This document shows, in pieces, positions 24,783 to 33,441 of a DNA stretch of 38,450 nucleotides (positions are counted from its first letter, which is position 1; every line of letters begins with the position of its first letter). The notes under the pieces are model-generated. The model saw only the letters and a program-made list of their open reading frames with translations. It was not told the DNA's origin and did not search any database. Both the position numbers and the translations under genes were made by a program. Source of the stretch: an uncultured Chryseobacterium sp. (lineage in GTDB: Bacteria > Bacteroidota > Bacteroidia > Flavobacteriales > Weeksellaceae); the NCBI GenBank assembly GCA_913777465.1, contig CAJYRQ010000096.1, positions 1 through 38,450 on the forward strand, written 5' to 3'.

Positions 24783-25757
24783 CTAATTTAACAGAAATTC
24801 TGCAATTACGGGATAATGATCCGACAATTGTACGGAATTATCGACTTTATAGCTTAAAGGGATAATGGATTTCGAACTGAAAATATAATCGATCCTCAAA
24901 GGCACCTTGTAATCGTGAAAACTGGAGGAATTGCCGTTTCCTGCCGCTAAAAAAGCATCCTGGAGATCTTTCCCAAGATTATAATATTCATAAGAATTCG
25001 GGACGGAATTGAAGTCGCCTGCCAGGATCACGGGATACGGCGAAAGGTCGACTGCTTTCCTGATCTTTTTAATCTGGTCCTCATGTGCTTTGAAAGTGGG
25101 CGTCATGTGCGAAAGAAGGGTATTGATCTTATTTCCCTCCTTTGCCAGACCTTCAAATTTCAGCATGGATTTCTGCAAACGGAAAGGCTCAAGATAGACG
25201 TTGATGATCCGGATTATTTTTCCGTTGATATCTACATCGGCGTAGAAAGAATTTCCTCTCGATTTATCGGTAATCAGTTCTTCCTGCCTTACGATTTTAT
25301 GTTTGGTCTTCAGAATTACCGAAGGGTACTTTACCATATCCTGTTTCAGGGCACGGTTGGTATCTTTTTCCTGTACCAGGATAATGTCGGCATCCTGGTC
25401 CATGATGTATTTCTTTACTTTTTCCCATCCCGATTCCCCGTATTTTACGTTAAACGTTATTACCTTAATGTCTCTTACCGATTTCACATTTTCCGTTTTG
25501 GGAGTGAAATTGATCCACCTCCTGATGGGATTGTAGAACAGAAATATTCCCAGGACAAAAGCAATGGCGAATTTCTTTCTCTGAAAGATCCAGAATAGGG
25601 TAAAAAGGATATATAATGAAATTAAATACGGAAATCCCAGGGACAGAAGATTCAGGACACTCAGAAGGTTAGGCGGTACCCACGCGTTCCCTAAGGTACA
25701 CAGCAGTAAAACGGCAACGGCAATATGAACAAACAACAAGATCTGACTCAGTTTCAT
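24783..25757 (-). CDS. Membrane-anchored endonuclease/exonuclease/phosphatase family protein (first copy)
   Basis: 324-aa protein with three predicted N-terminal membrane segments (about 5-22, 32-54 and 63-76) and a C-terminal EEP-fold domain that would lie on the outer face. Catalytic residues of the EEP family are present: Asn103 (TFNVKYG), Glu130 (ILVQEKD), Asp248 and Asn250 (AGDFNS), Asp290 (RIDYIF) and the Asp313-His314 pair (SDHYPV). Substrates of this family range from nucleic acids to phosphoinositides and sphingomyelin and cannot be told from sequence. A paralogue with the same architecture lies directly upstream in the operon. Confidence 0.88.
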   Translation of the reverse strand: MKLSQILLFVHIAVAVLLLCTLGNAWVPPNLLSVLNLLSLGFPYLISLYILFTLFWIFQRKKFAIAFVLGIFLFYNPIRRWINFTPKTENVKSVRDIKVITFNVKYGESGWEKVKKYIMDQDADIILVQEKDTNRALKQDMVKYPSVILKTKHKIVRQEELITDKSRGNSFYADVDINGKIIRIINVYLEPFRLQKSMLKFEGLAKEGNKINTLLSHMTPTFKAHEDQIKKIRKAVDLSPYPVILAGDFNSVPNSYEYYNLGKDLQDAFLAAGNGNSSSFHDYKVPLRIDYIFSSKSIIPLSYKVDNSVQLSDHYPVIAEFLLN

Positions 25758-25832
25758 AGAAAAACAGTATGAGGTACCGCGGCAATTTCTGCAAAAATCT
25801 TACCATGGCCAAAACTTTAACGGTTTTTATGA

Positions 25833-26819
25833 TCACTTTTCGAGCCTGAATGTGGCAATTACCGGAAAATGATCAGATACCTTAACAGATCGGTCTACGC
25901 GATAACTGATCGGTTTGATTGATTTTGAAGCGAAAATATAATCGATCCGGATCGGGAATTTATAATCGTGAAAACTGGTACCGCTTCCCCGCCCTGCTTC
26001 CATAAAAACATCCTGCAAACCTTCCGAGAGATGGTAATATTCATAGGAATTGGGAACGGAATTAAAATCGCCTGTCAGGATCACCGGGTAAGGTGAGGCT
26101 TCCACAGCATTTTTTATTGCATTTACCTGTTCCTGGTGCATTTTAAAAGTAGGAATCAGCCTTTTAACGATATTCTTTATTTTTTCTTCGTCTTCCTGAT
26201 TGTTACCGTCAAGCTTAACCATGCTCTTTTCAAACTTGAAAGGCTGGAGATAAACCCCGATAAACCGGTACCTTTTTCCTTTGATTTCGATGTCAACCTG
26301 TAAGGCAGGATCATTGATCTGTTCGTTGTTAAGCACTATAGGCTGCCGGTTGATAATTTTATATTTCGATAAAATCGTGATGTTTCCGTAATTTGCCATT
26401 TCATATCCCAGAGACCCGTATTCTTTACCGTCGTCTTCCTGAAGAAGAATGACATCTGCCAGGGAATTTTTCAGATAATTTTTCACTTCCGACCTTACAG
26501 CCATTCCTGATCTTGTATTGAAAGACATTACTTTCAGATCAAGCGTTTCTTTTTTTACGGAAGAATAATTAATCCATCGTAATACCGGATTAAAGAACAG
26601 CAATCCCAGAAAAAAGAAAACGAAGGCTCTTTTTTTCCAGCTGATGATCCAGAACACGGTTAAGGCAACATAACCGAAAATCAGTCCGGGAAAAGCCAGA
26701 GACAGCAGATTGAACCACGGAAAAACCTTTGGTGAAACATAGGCATTGAGGAGCATCCCCGTCAAAAGCAGGAATATAACTATATGAAGGATGAAGAAGA
26801 TGAGACGGACTATTTTCAC
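25833..26819 (-). CDS. Membrane-anchored endonuclease/exonuclease/phosphatase family protein (second copy)
   Basis: 328-aa paralogue of the neighbouring gene with the same plan: three N-terminal membrane segments followed by an EEP domain. Catalytic residues are Asn101, Glu128 (ILLQEDD), Asp251 and Asn253 (TGDFNS), Asp293 (RIDYIF), and Asp316-His317 (SDHFPV). The stretch GDFNSVPNSYEYY is shared by both copies. The two arose by tandem duplication and have diverged substantially elsewhere, so they are probably both functional. Starts 5 nt after the rhomboid gene. Confidence 0.88.
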   Translation of the reverse strand: MKIVRLIFFILHIVIFLLLTGMLLNAYVSPKVFPWFNLLSLAFPGLIFGYVALTVFWIISWKKRAFVFFFLGLLFFNPVLRWINYSSVKKETLDLKVMSFNTRSGMAVRSEVKNYLKNSLADVILLQEDDGKEYGSLGYEMANYGNITILSKYKIINRQPIVLNNEQINDPALQVDIEIKGKRYRFIGVYLQPFKFEKSMVKLDGNNQEDEEKIKNIVKRLIPTFKMHQEQVNAIKNAVEASPYPVILTGDFNSVPNSYEYYHLSEGLQDVFMEAGRGSGTSFHDYKFPIRIDYIFASKSIKPISYRVDRSVKVSDHFPVIATFRLEK

Positions 26820-26824
26820 AGGAT

Positions 26825-27580
26825 TTAATTAAATCGGTATAAATGCCGCTTCCATATTTTCGCCAGAATAAATCCTGCTATTGCGCCCCCGACATGGGCC
26901 AGATGGGCGACACCTCCTCCGTCACCGGAAATCCCCAGGTATATGGAGCCTATGATAACCACCGGTAAAACATATTTTACCTTTACGGGAATCGGAATAA
27001 ACATAATGGCAATTTTTGCTTCAGGATACAGAGTGGCAAAAGCCGCTATAACACCGAATATTGCGCCTGAAGCCCCAAGCATAGGAGTCCGTAAGGCCAT
27101 ATAAAGCTGTTGTGACAAAGCCTGCCCTTCTGCTGTCGTTGCACTGATTTTCAGATCTCCTGAATAATCGATGGCCGACTTAGCATAAATTTCAGAGGCA
27201 TTTAATCCTAATCCTTCCAAACCCGATACAATTTGCTGTATCTCAATAAAGTTCCAAAGATTAAATAAAAAGAAAGCTCCGAGGCCACTTACAAAATACA
27301 GGATAAGATACCTCTTTTCACCCAGGCTCTGTTCCAGTATCGGCCCAAAACTGAATAAAGTGAACATATTGAATAAAATGTGCATAATACCGATACCATC
27401 GCCTATCCGGGCATGCATAAACATATGGGTGATAACCTGCCAGGACCTGAAATTCGGCGAAAACGGATAAAATGCAGATAAGGTGTTGTATAACTGCGGA
27501 AAAAGGAAATTAGACAGTACATAAACGACAATGTTTATGATAATTATATTCTTTGTAATCGGAGGTATCGTATTAAACAT
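26825..27580 (-). CDS. Rhomboid family intramembrane serine protease
   Basis: 251-aa membrane protein with about six or seven segments. The nucleophile motif GASGAIFG places Ser171 and the AHVGGAIAG motif supplies the catalytic His229. The conserved HxxxN of the second segment is seen as MHILFN (His67, Asn71). An extra soluble loop of about 50 residues lies between about 112 and 162. It cleaves membrane-anchored substrates within the bilayer; targets unknown. It lies 3 nt downstream of mutL on the same strand, an arrangement common in this group. Confidence 0.93.
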   Translation of the reverse strand: MFNTIPPITKNIIIINIVVYVLSNFLFPQLYNTLSAFYPFSPNFRSWQVITHMFMHARIGDGIGIMHILFNMFTLFSFGPILEQSLGEKRYLILYFVSGLGAFFLFNLWNFIEIQQIVSGLEGLGLNASEIYAKSAIDYSGDLKISATTAEGQALSQQLYMALRTPMLGASGAIFGVIAAFATLYPEAKIAIMFIPIPVKVKYVLPVVIIGSIYLGISGDGGGVAHLAHVGGAIAGFILAKIWKRHLYRFN

Positions 27581-27583
27581 CTT

Positions 27584-29371
27584 CTAAAATTTATTCTTAA
27601 AATCATTGAACGGAACCTCGAAAAAGCATCTTTTCCCGTCCGGTAAAAATTCCGGGAAGCCCAGGGCCGTAAAGTCCCGGATCAGCTGTTCCGCGTCCTT
27701 CTTGTATATAAAATCAAACCTGGATTTGGACTGCATCCTTCCCCACTGGTTCCGGTAATATTGCAAAAACTCGTCTTCCGACTTATATTCCAGAATCTCA
27801 AAAAGGTTTTCCAGGAATTTCATCACCTGGGTTTCTTTCAGTCCTTCGGGTACGGCATCAATTCTCAATACGCTTTCATGGGCAATACTCATCTCAAAGC
27901 CCAGTTCCGGAAGGTATTTTTTAATTGAATTGTATTTCGCCTTCTCAACTTCATTCATATGGTATTCTAATGAGAAAAGCAGCGAATGGCTGTTAGTAGC
28001 TCCTTTTTTTGAAGGCTTTGTATTTTCCGAAACCCACAGGCGGTGCATTCTTCCAAGATCCAGCATCAGGGTTTTATCACCTTTATTGAAAAGCCAGTAT
28101 CCGTTCGGCAGCCGCATCAGGTCTTCATCGAAATCTTCATCTTCAAATAAATTGATCTTTGAAGGCTCTGCAGTTGAAATATTCTGATGGTACATTTCCG
28201 TAAGATTTTGGATCTCGGTATGGGTAACTTCCCGCTCCTCCAGGAACGGGTTATAATCACGGTCTACAATGATTTCCGGCATTTTAATTACGGTATTTCC
28301 ACCGCCGTTGCTTTTGCTCGGGAAGGTTTGCATCATATGATCCAGCTCGGGATCCTTTTCAAAATCAAGGCTCGGGGAAACATTGTAGATTCCCAGCGAT
28401 CTTTTGATGGTAGAACGGAGCAGGGCAAAAATTAAATGTTCGTCTTCGAATTTAACTTCTGTTTTCTGCGGATGAATGTTTACATCAATCTTCTCCGGAT
28501 CAAGTTCCAGGAACAGGAAAAAAGTCGGTACATAACCCGGTAGCAGCAGCCCTTCAAAAGCTTCCTGAACCGCCTTGTTGAAATAGGCACTCTTAAAATA
28601 CCTTCCGTTTACGAAAAGGAACTGTTCGCCCCTTGTCTTTTTCGCTCCTTCCGGCTTTGCCACAAACCCATGAAGCCTGCACCAGATAATATCTTCTTTT
28701 ATCGGAACGAGCTGCGGCTGTAGTTTCCTTCCGAAAATATCCACAATACGCTGCATCTGGCTTCCTTTTCTCAATCTGAAGACCGCGTCATCGTCATGGA
28801 ACAGGGAAAACTCAAGACTTTCATGCGCCAGGGCTATCCGCTGGAATTCATCGATCACATGCCGGAATTCAACATTGTTGTTTTTCAGGAATTTCCTTCT
28901 GGCCGGAACGTTGTAAAATAAATTCTTTACCAGGAAATTGGAACCCTCTGTCGTCTGCACCGGATCCTGAAACTGGAAAACACCGCCTTCGATGTAAATA
29001 TTTGTCCCGATGGTCGCTTCCGGCTGTTTCGTCCTTAATTCGACCTGAGAGACCGCGGCAATGGAAGCCAGCGCCTCTCCCCGGAACCCTTTGGTGGCAA
29101 TTCTGAAAATATCTTCCGTTCCCCTGATCTTTGAGGTGGCGTGCCTTTCAAAAGCCATCCGCGCATCGGTTTCAGACATCCCTTTACCGTTGTCGACCAC
29201 CTGGATCAGGTTTTTTCCCGCATCCCGTATGATCAACTCAATTTTCGTGGCCCCTGCATCGATCGCATTCTCCAAAAGTTCTTTTACGATGGACGCGGGT
29301 CGCTGCACGACTTCTCCTGCCGCAATTTGGTTGGCCACATGATCCGGTAAAAGCTGAATAATATCTGACAT
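27584..29371 (-). CDS. mutL: DNA mismatch repair protein MutL
   Basis: Mismatch-repair mediator linking MutS to downstream nicking and excision. The 595-aa product has a complete GHKL ATPase domain: ELLENAIDAGA (Glu31, Asn35), VVDNGKGM at 58-65, ATSKI at 78-82 and TKGFRGEALASI at 93-104. The C-terminal dimerisation domain is recognisable. However, the endonuclease motif DQHA(X)2E(X)4E is not seen; the equivalent stretch reads MLDLGRMHRLWVSEN at about 436-450. The CPHGRP-type motif near the C-terminus is replaced by LPDGKRC at about 576-582. This suggests a non-nicking MutL. First gene of a six-gene operon. Confidence 0.93.
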   Translation of the reverse strand: MSDIIQLLPDHVANQIAAGEVVQRPASIVKELLENAIDAGATKIELIIRDAGKNLIQVVDNGKGMSETDARMAFERHATSKIRGTEDIFRIATKGFRGEALASIAAVSQVELRTKQPEATIGTNIYIEGGVFQFQDPVQTTEGSNFLVKNLFYNVPARRKFLKNNNVEFRHVIDEFQRIALAHESLEFSLFHDDDAVFRLRKGSQMQRIVDIFGRKLQPQLVPIKEDIIWCRLHGFVAKPEGAKKTRGEQFLFVNGRYFKSAYFNKAVQEAFEGLLLPGYVPTFFLFLELDPEKIDVNIHPQKTEVKFEDEHLIFALLRSTIKRSLGIYNVSPSLDFEKDPELDHMMQTFPSKSNGGGNTVIKMPEIIVDRDYNPFLEEREVTHTEIQNLTEMYHQNISTAEPSKINLFEDEDFDEDLMRLPNGYWLFNKGDKTLMLDLGRMHRLWVSENTKPSKKGATNSHSLLFSLEYHMNEVEKAKYNSIKKYLPELGFEMSIAHESVLRIDAVPEGLKETQVMKFLENLFEILEYKSEDEFLQYYRNQWGRMQSKSRFDFIYKKDAEQLIRDFTALGFPEFLPDGKRCFFEVPFNDFKNKF

Positions 29372-29698
29372 AAAAAACGTAAATCAACTTACAAAAATAG
29401 TCATTCAATTTAAGAATTAAAACTATAAAGACCTGAATTAAAATTTAATTATCAACATTTTAACAACATGTCGGATAAGGATTCATCGTATGAAAACCCC
29501 GGTCGCCGCTACTCTTTTAAAACACAATCCCCCAATTGCACAGGGGCAATCAGAGGATTGATTCACAGCTAGTTTACACAAAATTAATACTGATATTTAT
29601 ATCTCTTAATTAACATTTCGTTTTGTCAGATGCCGTTTGGCTAACCGGCAGGGAAAATGTTATCAACAACTTTCCGTTTTCTGCCGCACCACGCCTTC
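29372..29698. other. 327-nt spacer between mutL and the YoaK-like gene
   Basis: No gene was found. The mutL promoter element is at 29392-29399. Further along are a nested inverted repeat (CAATCC 29525-29530 with GGATTG 29555-29560, enclosing TTGC/GCAA) and an imperfect 8-bp stem around TGCCG...CGGCA near 29631-29648 that could terminate the upstream minus-strand unit. The rest is AT-rich and featureless. Confidence 0.5.
29392..29399 (-). promoter_or_regulatory. Candidate -7 element of the mutL operon (TATTTTTG)
   Basis: On the minus strand the segment reads TATTTTTG, an exact TAnnTTTG match, 20 nt upstream of the mutL ATG. A clear -33 element was not found. Confidence 0.5.
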
Positions 29699-30541
29699 CT
29701 ATTCGTCGAAGACGAGCTTTCTTTTCTTCTGTCCTGCAGGCACATTAATATCCGGGATCCCGTGGATTTTATGATACAGGGAAGCGATCAGGTTCGGCTT
29801 TTTATAAATTTTACTATACCGGTATCTGGTATTGAAGTGTCTCACATGGATTTTATAAGCATCATATCCGATCACCACCAGCAGACACAAACTGATTACA
29901 TAAAACACCCTGAATTCCAGATAATAATACGTCAGTCCCGAAAATACCGCTCCCAGCACATAAGAAACCATGATGCTCATCAGCAGCTTGGCCCTTGCCA
30001 CCAGCTCCCCATTCTTTCTGAATTCTTTCTTGGTGAACATCGAAAACAAAATCCCGAGGTCGGTCGTGGTACCGGTAAGATGGGTGGTTTTTACTGAAAA
30101 GTTGGAGATACTGGCCGTCAGCCCGTTCTGCAAACCGGTGGCAAACAGCATCAGCGCCACCAGCAGTTCCGTTTCTTCAAGTGTCTTACGGTAATAAAAC
30201 TGTCCGTAAATCCCTACAAACAACAGACATGCAATTTCCAGCAGCAATGGCATGGAGTGGGCGAAGTATTTGCTCTTTTTATTAAAGGTAATGACGATAA
30301 AATTCGAAACGAATCCCCCGAAAAAGAACAGGAAAATCCACAATCCCACAACGGCAACCTGCGACCAGTTCCCTTTGCTGATTTCTGCTGCGAAAATAGC
30401 GTAATGACCCGTTACGTTTGATGTAAACGAAAGGAATATCAGAAGCGAGGCGATGTTTATAGTACCTGCCGTAAAGGCAGTCAGCGTCCCCAATCTGATG
30501 TTGTCTCCCAACGTCCTGCTGTTACTATAATTCCTTAACAT
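29699..30541 (-). CDS. YoaK/DUF1275 family membrane protein
   Basis: 280-aa polytopic membrane protein with about six hydrophobic segments, resembling the YoaK (DUF1275) family. The N-terminal segment TLTAFTAGTINIASLLIF and the loop SNVTGH match the family's characteristic first helices, and the later TTHLTGTTTDLG is its best conserved motif. Function of the family is not established; transport is often assumed. It ends with a basic tail (QKKRKLVFDE). It follows the UspA-like gene by 23 nt, so the two form a unit likely regulated together. Confidence 0.85.
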   Translation of the reverse strand: MLRNYSNSRTLGDNIRLGTLTAFTAGTINIASLLIFLSFTSNVTGHYAIFAAEISKGNWSQVAVVGLWIFLFFFGGFVSNFIVITFNKKSKYFAHSMPLLLEIACLLFVGIYGQFYYRKTLEETELLVALMLFATGLQNGLTASISNFSVKTTHLTGTTTDLGILFSMFTKKEFRKNGELVARAKLLMSIMVSYVLGAVFSGLTYYYLEFRVFYVISLCLLVVIGYDAYKIHVRHFNTRYRYSKIYKKPNLIASLYHKIHGIPDINVPAGQKKRKLVFDE

Positions 30542-30564
30542 TTTTAAAATTTTTAAAGTTTAAT

Positions 30565-31059
30565 TTAAGCTTCCACAAAGATCTCCGCCAATCTTCCTTT
30601 TTCCGGAAGACGGCCCCGTACTTCAAGAGAAATTTCGCGGGATTCCAGGTCTTTGCATTTTTTGATATAAGGAATCAGATCGAATTTACCTTTTCCTTTG
30701 CTTCTGATTGCCGGAGAATAATAAGCTTCTTCAATATTTGCAGCTTTCACATAATTGTTGAATGTCCTCTGGAAGCTTCCGGTGAAAATATCACAGACAA
30801 TTTTATTGATCAGGTGAGAATATTTGTTTCTGATGATTCCGTAGGCATCGCAGAATTCCTGAGGCCTCAGCTTATTGAAGATCGTACTTTTCGTATTGAA
30901 CAGAAGGTCCCGGATGGAATCTCCCGTATCATATCCTGAAACCAAAAGAATATTGTATTGATTCTGGTCTTCCGCAGCATCTTTCTCTCTCATGACTTTC
31001 TTTAAAATATTTAAAGATTCAAGAGAATAATCGGTGGCTATTAAAATCGTCTTGGTCAT
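30565..31059 (-). CDS. Divergent UspA-like protein
   Basis: 164-aa soluble protein. The first strand and loop, KTILIATDYSLESLNILKKV, have the look of a universal stress protein nucleotide-binding start, but the glycine-rich ATP loop (G-x2-G-x9-G-S/T) of classic UspA proteins is not seen, so this is a tentative fold assignment. It is transcribed ahead of the YoaK-like gene. Upstream it has an exact TAnnTTTG element and, at the right distance, a set of direct repeats typical of an OmpR/PhoB-type activator, so it is probably inducible. Confidence 0.75.
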   Translation of the reverse strand: MTKTILIATDYSLESLNILKKVMREKDAAEDQNQYNILLVSGYDTGDSIRDLLFNTKSTIFNKLRPQEFCDAYGIIRNKYSHLINKIVCDIFTGSFQRTFNNYVKAANIEEAYYSPAIRSKGKGKFDLIPYIKKCKDLESREISLEVRGRLPEKGRLAEIFVEA

Positions 31060-31098
31060 ATTTTTAAGATTTAGGTTCGTTTATCTTTTTCGATAATA

Positions 31099-31106
31099 CA
31101 AAACTA
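31099..31106 (-). promoter_or_regulatory. Candidate -7 element of the UspA-like gene (TAGTTTTG)
   Basis: The minus strand reads TAGTTTTG, matching TAnnTTTG, 39 nt upstream of the start codon. No -33 TTG is present, as expected if an activator bound to the upstream repeats is needed. An ATTCC-TTTT-GGAAT dyad lies in between at 31122-31135. Confidence 0.5.
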
Positions 31107-31138
31107 GACCGACCAAATTAGATTCCTTTTGGAATGGA

Positions 31139-31173
31139 ATTAAAATGTGATTAAAGAGATTAAAATGTGATTA
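31139..31173 (-). promoter_or_regulatory. PhoB-box-like direct repeats upstream of the UspA-like gene
   Basis: ATTAAAATGTGATTA occurs exactly twice, at 31139-31153 and 31159-31173, with a 20-bp period. Within it the half-site ATTA(A/G)A falls at 31139, 31150, 31159 and 31170, with 11/9/11-bp spacing, matching the tandem head-to-tail sites of OmpR/PhoB-type regulators. It begins about 33 bp upstream of the -7 element, the usual position for an activator. A regulator of this family is encoded at 32706-33413. Confidence 0.55.
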
Positions 31174-31290
31174 GAAAATGAGGAAAGCTGTTCAGGTTGG
31201 AAGAAGGATGCCGGAGGCTGGAAGTTTTTTTCCCGCTAAAAAATCACCCGGCTCTTTCTACTTTTTATATTTTACTTACTGACAATCCTT

Positions 31291-32709
31291 TTAAATATTT
31301 TCCTTTTCATCTGCATGGGTATGATAAAAATTCGGGAACCGGAGCTGGACGGTAGTCCCCTGGTTTTCATGCGAACTCACAATAAGCTCGCCCTGATGCA
31401 TCCTTACGATATTCCTGGCCAGCGGAAGGCCAATGCCGTAGCCTTCATAATTTTTGGTATTGGAAGCCCGGAAAAAGGGATCGTAAATTTTATTCATTTC
31501 TTCCCCGGGAATTCCGATCCCGTTGTCTTTCACAATAAGGTAAACATCCGTATCCGTTGCCCCCAACGATACCTTTACCTGCTCGAAGTCGGAATATTTA
31601 CAGCCGTTCTGGATAATATTGGTGACCGCAAGATGGAGCAGCTGTTCGTTGCCCTGTACCTTCAGTTTTTTAGGATTATCCGGCAGCATACTGATATCCA
31701 GGTAAATATTATTTCTTAAATCGATTTTCCGAAGGGTTTCAATGACATCCCAAAGCAGCTGGTCGATCCGTATTTTATCCACTTTCTGGATTTTCCCGTC
31801 AAACCCGGTCTGGGCAATCATCAGCAGCGCTTTGATTTTTTTATCTAACTTTTCCGCTTCATCCAGGATAATGCCCAGTGTTTCTTTGTATTCTTCGTTG
31901 GTCCTTGAAATGGAAAGTGCAACGTCCGCTTCTCCCATAATCGAGGTTAAGGGAGTCCGCAATTCGTGCGATACATTTCCGATCAGGTGGTTCTGGGTTT
32001 CGAAGGATGTTTCAATACGGTTCAGCATTCCATTAAAGGTATCCACAAGCTCATTCAGCTCTTTGTTGTCCGGCTGGGGCTCAAGCCGCAAATGGAGGTT
32101 TTCGGAACTGATTTCCTTTACTTTATCCGTAATTTTCAAAATCGGCTTAAACAAGGTTTTGGACAGGTAAAAAGAGAAGATCATGCTGAAAAACAGCGAG
32201 AGAACGATACAGGTAATGAGCGTCCTCTTTAGAAATCCCAGATAATAAACTACATAATGGTTTTTGGCCGAGGCAATGGCAATATAGTCTTTATCGTCAT
32301 GCCTGAAAGTCTGCCCGATATAGTAAAACTCCTTGTCGTTATAATTGGATTCTCCTTTCTTAACAATACTTTTAAAAAAATAAGCCGGAATATGGATTTC
32401 ACTGGAAATTTTCTGAAAGTTGGAATCCGTTGGAATGGCAAAAACATAATCCCTCTCCATCGGAAGTTCTTCATCATTCAGCCCGTTCAGGATATAGTTT
32501 TCCGGAAGATCCAGGTCGTCTTTCCCTTTTTCAATCTGGATAATGGTCGTGGTACGGATTTTCAGCAGCTCGTAAAACCTCTGATGGGAAAAATTGACAA
32601 TGGAAAAATACACCAACCCACTAAACAGCAATATGATGGCGGTAAACACCAGCATCAGGAGCACCATCGTTTTGGTTTGATTCGTTATTACCCGGTTAAA
32701 CATCATCAA
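31291..32709 (-). CDS. Sensor histidine kinase
   Basis: 472-aa inner-membrane kinase of the OmpR-partner type. Two membrane segments (about 14-38 and 160-183) bracket a periplasmic sensor of about 120 residues without recognised domain. A HAMP linker follows (about 184-236), then the HisKA helix with GNVSHELRTPLTSIMGE, phosphoacceptor His248. The ATPase domain has the N box (VTNIIQNGCKYS), VKDNGIGIPG and GYGIGLPLARNIV. It overlaps the response regulator gene by 4 nt (ATGA type), so the pair is translationally coupled. The inducing signal is unknown. Confidence 0.94.
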   Translation of the reverse strand: MMMFNRVITNQTKTMVLLMLVFTAIILLFSGLVYFSIVNFSHQRFYELLKIRTTTIIQIEKGKDDLDLPENYILNGLNDEELPMERDYVFAIPTDSNFQKISSEIHIPAYFFKSIVKKGESNYNDKEFYYIGQTFRHDDKDYIAIASAKNHYVVYYLGFLKRTLITCIVLSLFFSMIFSFYLSKTLFKPILKITDKVKEISSENLHLRLEPQPDNKELNELVDTFNGMLNRIETSFETQNHLIGNVSHELRTPLTSIMGEADVALSISRTNEEYKETLGIILDEAEKLDKKIKALLMIAQTGFDGKIQKVDKIRIDQLLWDVIETLRKIDLRNNIYLDISMLPDNPKKLKVQGNEQLLHLAVTNIIQNGCKYSDFEQVKVSLGATDTDVYLIVKDNGIGIPGEEMNKIYDPFFRASNTKNYEGYGIGLPLARNIVRMHQGELIVSSHENQGTTVQLRFPNFYHTHADEKENI

Positions 32710-33413
32710 GGTTTTTTCAGGACATATCCCATCCCTATTACGGTATGGATCAACTTATGATCTTCCTGGTGATCCAGCTTCTTCCTCAGGTAATTCACAT
32801 AAACATCCACGACATTGGTTCCCAGCTCGTAATTCACGCCCCAAACCGAATCTAAAATTTCGGCCCGGGAAATAACTTTCTCAGGATTGTTCAAAAAATA
32901 GAGCAGCAGTTTATATTCAGTTGAAGTCAGTGAAATCTCCTCTCCTCCCCGCGTTACTTTTTTGGTATAATCGTTGAGCACAAGATCCGAAAACTGGAAT
33001 ACGTGCTCCTGATCAACTTCGGGCTCGGCAGCTTCAGCGGAACTTCCGTTACCGCTCCTTCTCAAAAGGGATTTTATTCTTGCCACCAGCTCGATAAACT
33101 TGAACGGTTTCACCAGATAATCATCCCCTCCGCTTTCGAGACCGAGAACGATATTTTCCGAAGTCCCCAAAGCCGTCAGAAACAGAATCGGAACATGCGG
33201 GTTGGTTTTCCGGATCTCCTTGCAGACATCCAGGCCGTTCATTTCCGGCAGCATGATATCCAGAATCACAAGATCGAAATCATTCGACTGCACCAGCTGC
33301 ACGCCGGTCCTGCCGTCAAAAGCTACGGAAACTTCATAGCCGTTCTCCTGCAACCCTTTTTTAATAAAAGATACCACACTGGTTTCGTCTTCGATGAGGA
33401 TAATTTTTTTCAT
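32706..33413 (-). CDS. OmpR-family response regulator
   Basis: 235-aa DNA-binding response regulator, partner of the adjacent kinase. Receiver domain: acidic pair near residues 8-9 (IEDE), phosphoacceptor Asp52 (VILDIMLPEMNG), Thr79 and Lys101 (VKPFKF). The winged-helix output domain (about 135-233) has the family signature SLTSTEYKLLLYFLNNP, then VWGVNYELGTNVVDVYVNYLRKKL. The exact TAnnTTTG element at 33431-33438 provides a promoter. A plausible target is the repeat array at 31139-31173; this is inference. Confidence 0.95.
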   Translation of the reverse strand: MKKIILIEDETSVVSFIKKGLQENGYEVSVAFDGRTGVQLVQSNDFDLVILDIMLPEMNGLDVCKEIRKTNPHVPILFLTALGTSENIVLGLESGGDDYLVKPFKFIELVARIKSLLRRSGNGSSAEAAEPEVDQEHVFQFSDLVLNDYTKKVTRGGEEISLTSTEYKLLLYFLNNPEKVISRAEILDSVWGVNYELGTNVVDVYVNYLRKKLDHQEDHKLIHTVIGMGYVLKKP

Positions 33414-33430
33414 GAAAATGAATAATGATA

Positions 33431-33438
33431 CAAAAATA
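33431..33438 (-). promoter_or_regulatory. Candidate -7 element of the response regulator gene (TATTTTTG)
   Basis: The minus strand reads TATTTTTG, an exact TAnnTTTG match, 17 nt before the response regulator start codon. The hairpin at 33442-33468 lies immediately upstream, over the expected -33 position. Confidence 0.5.
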
Positions 33439-33441
33439 AAG

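Noticed and set aside
29500-29660. Small RNA gene between mutL and the YoaK-like gene
   Set aside because: Nested stems are present, but no promoter and terminator pair frames a transcript, so it is only mentioned in the spacer description.
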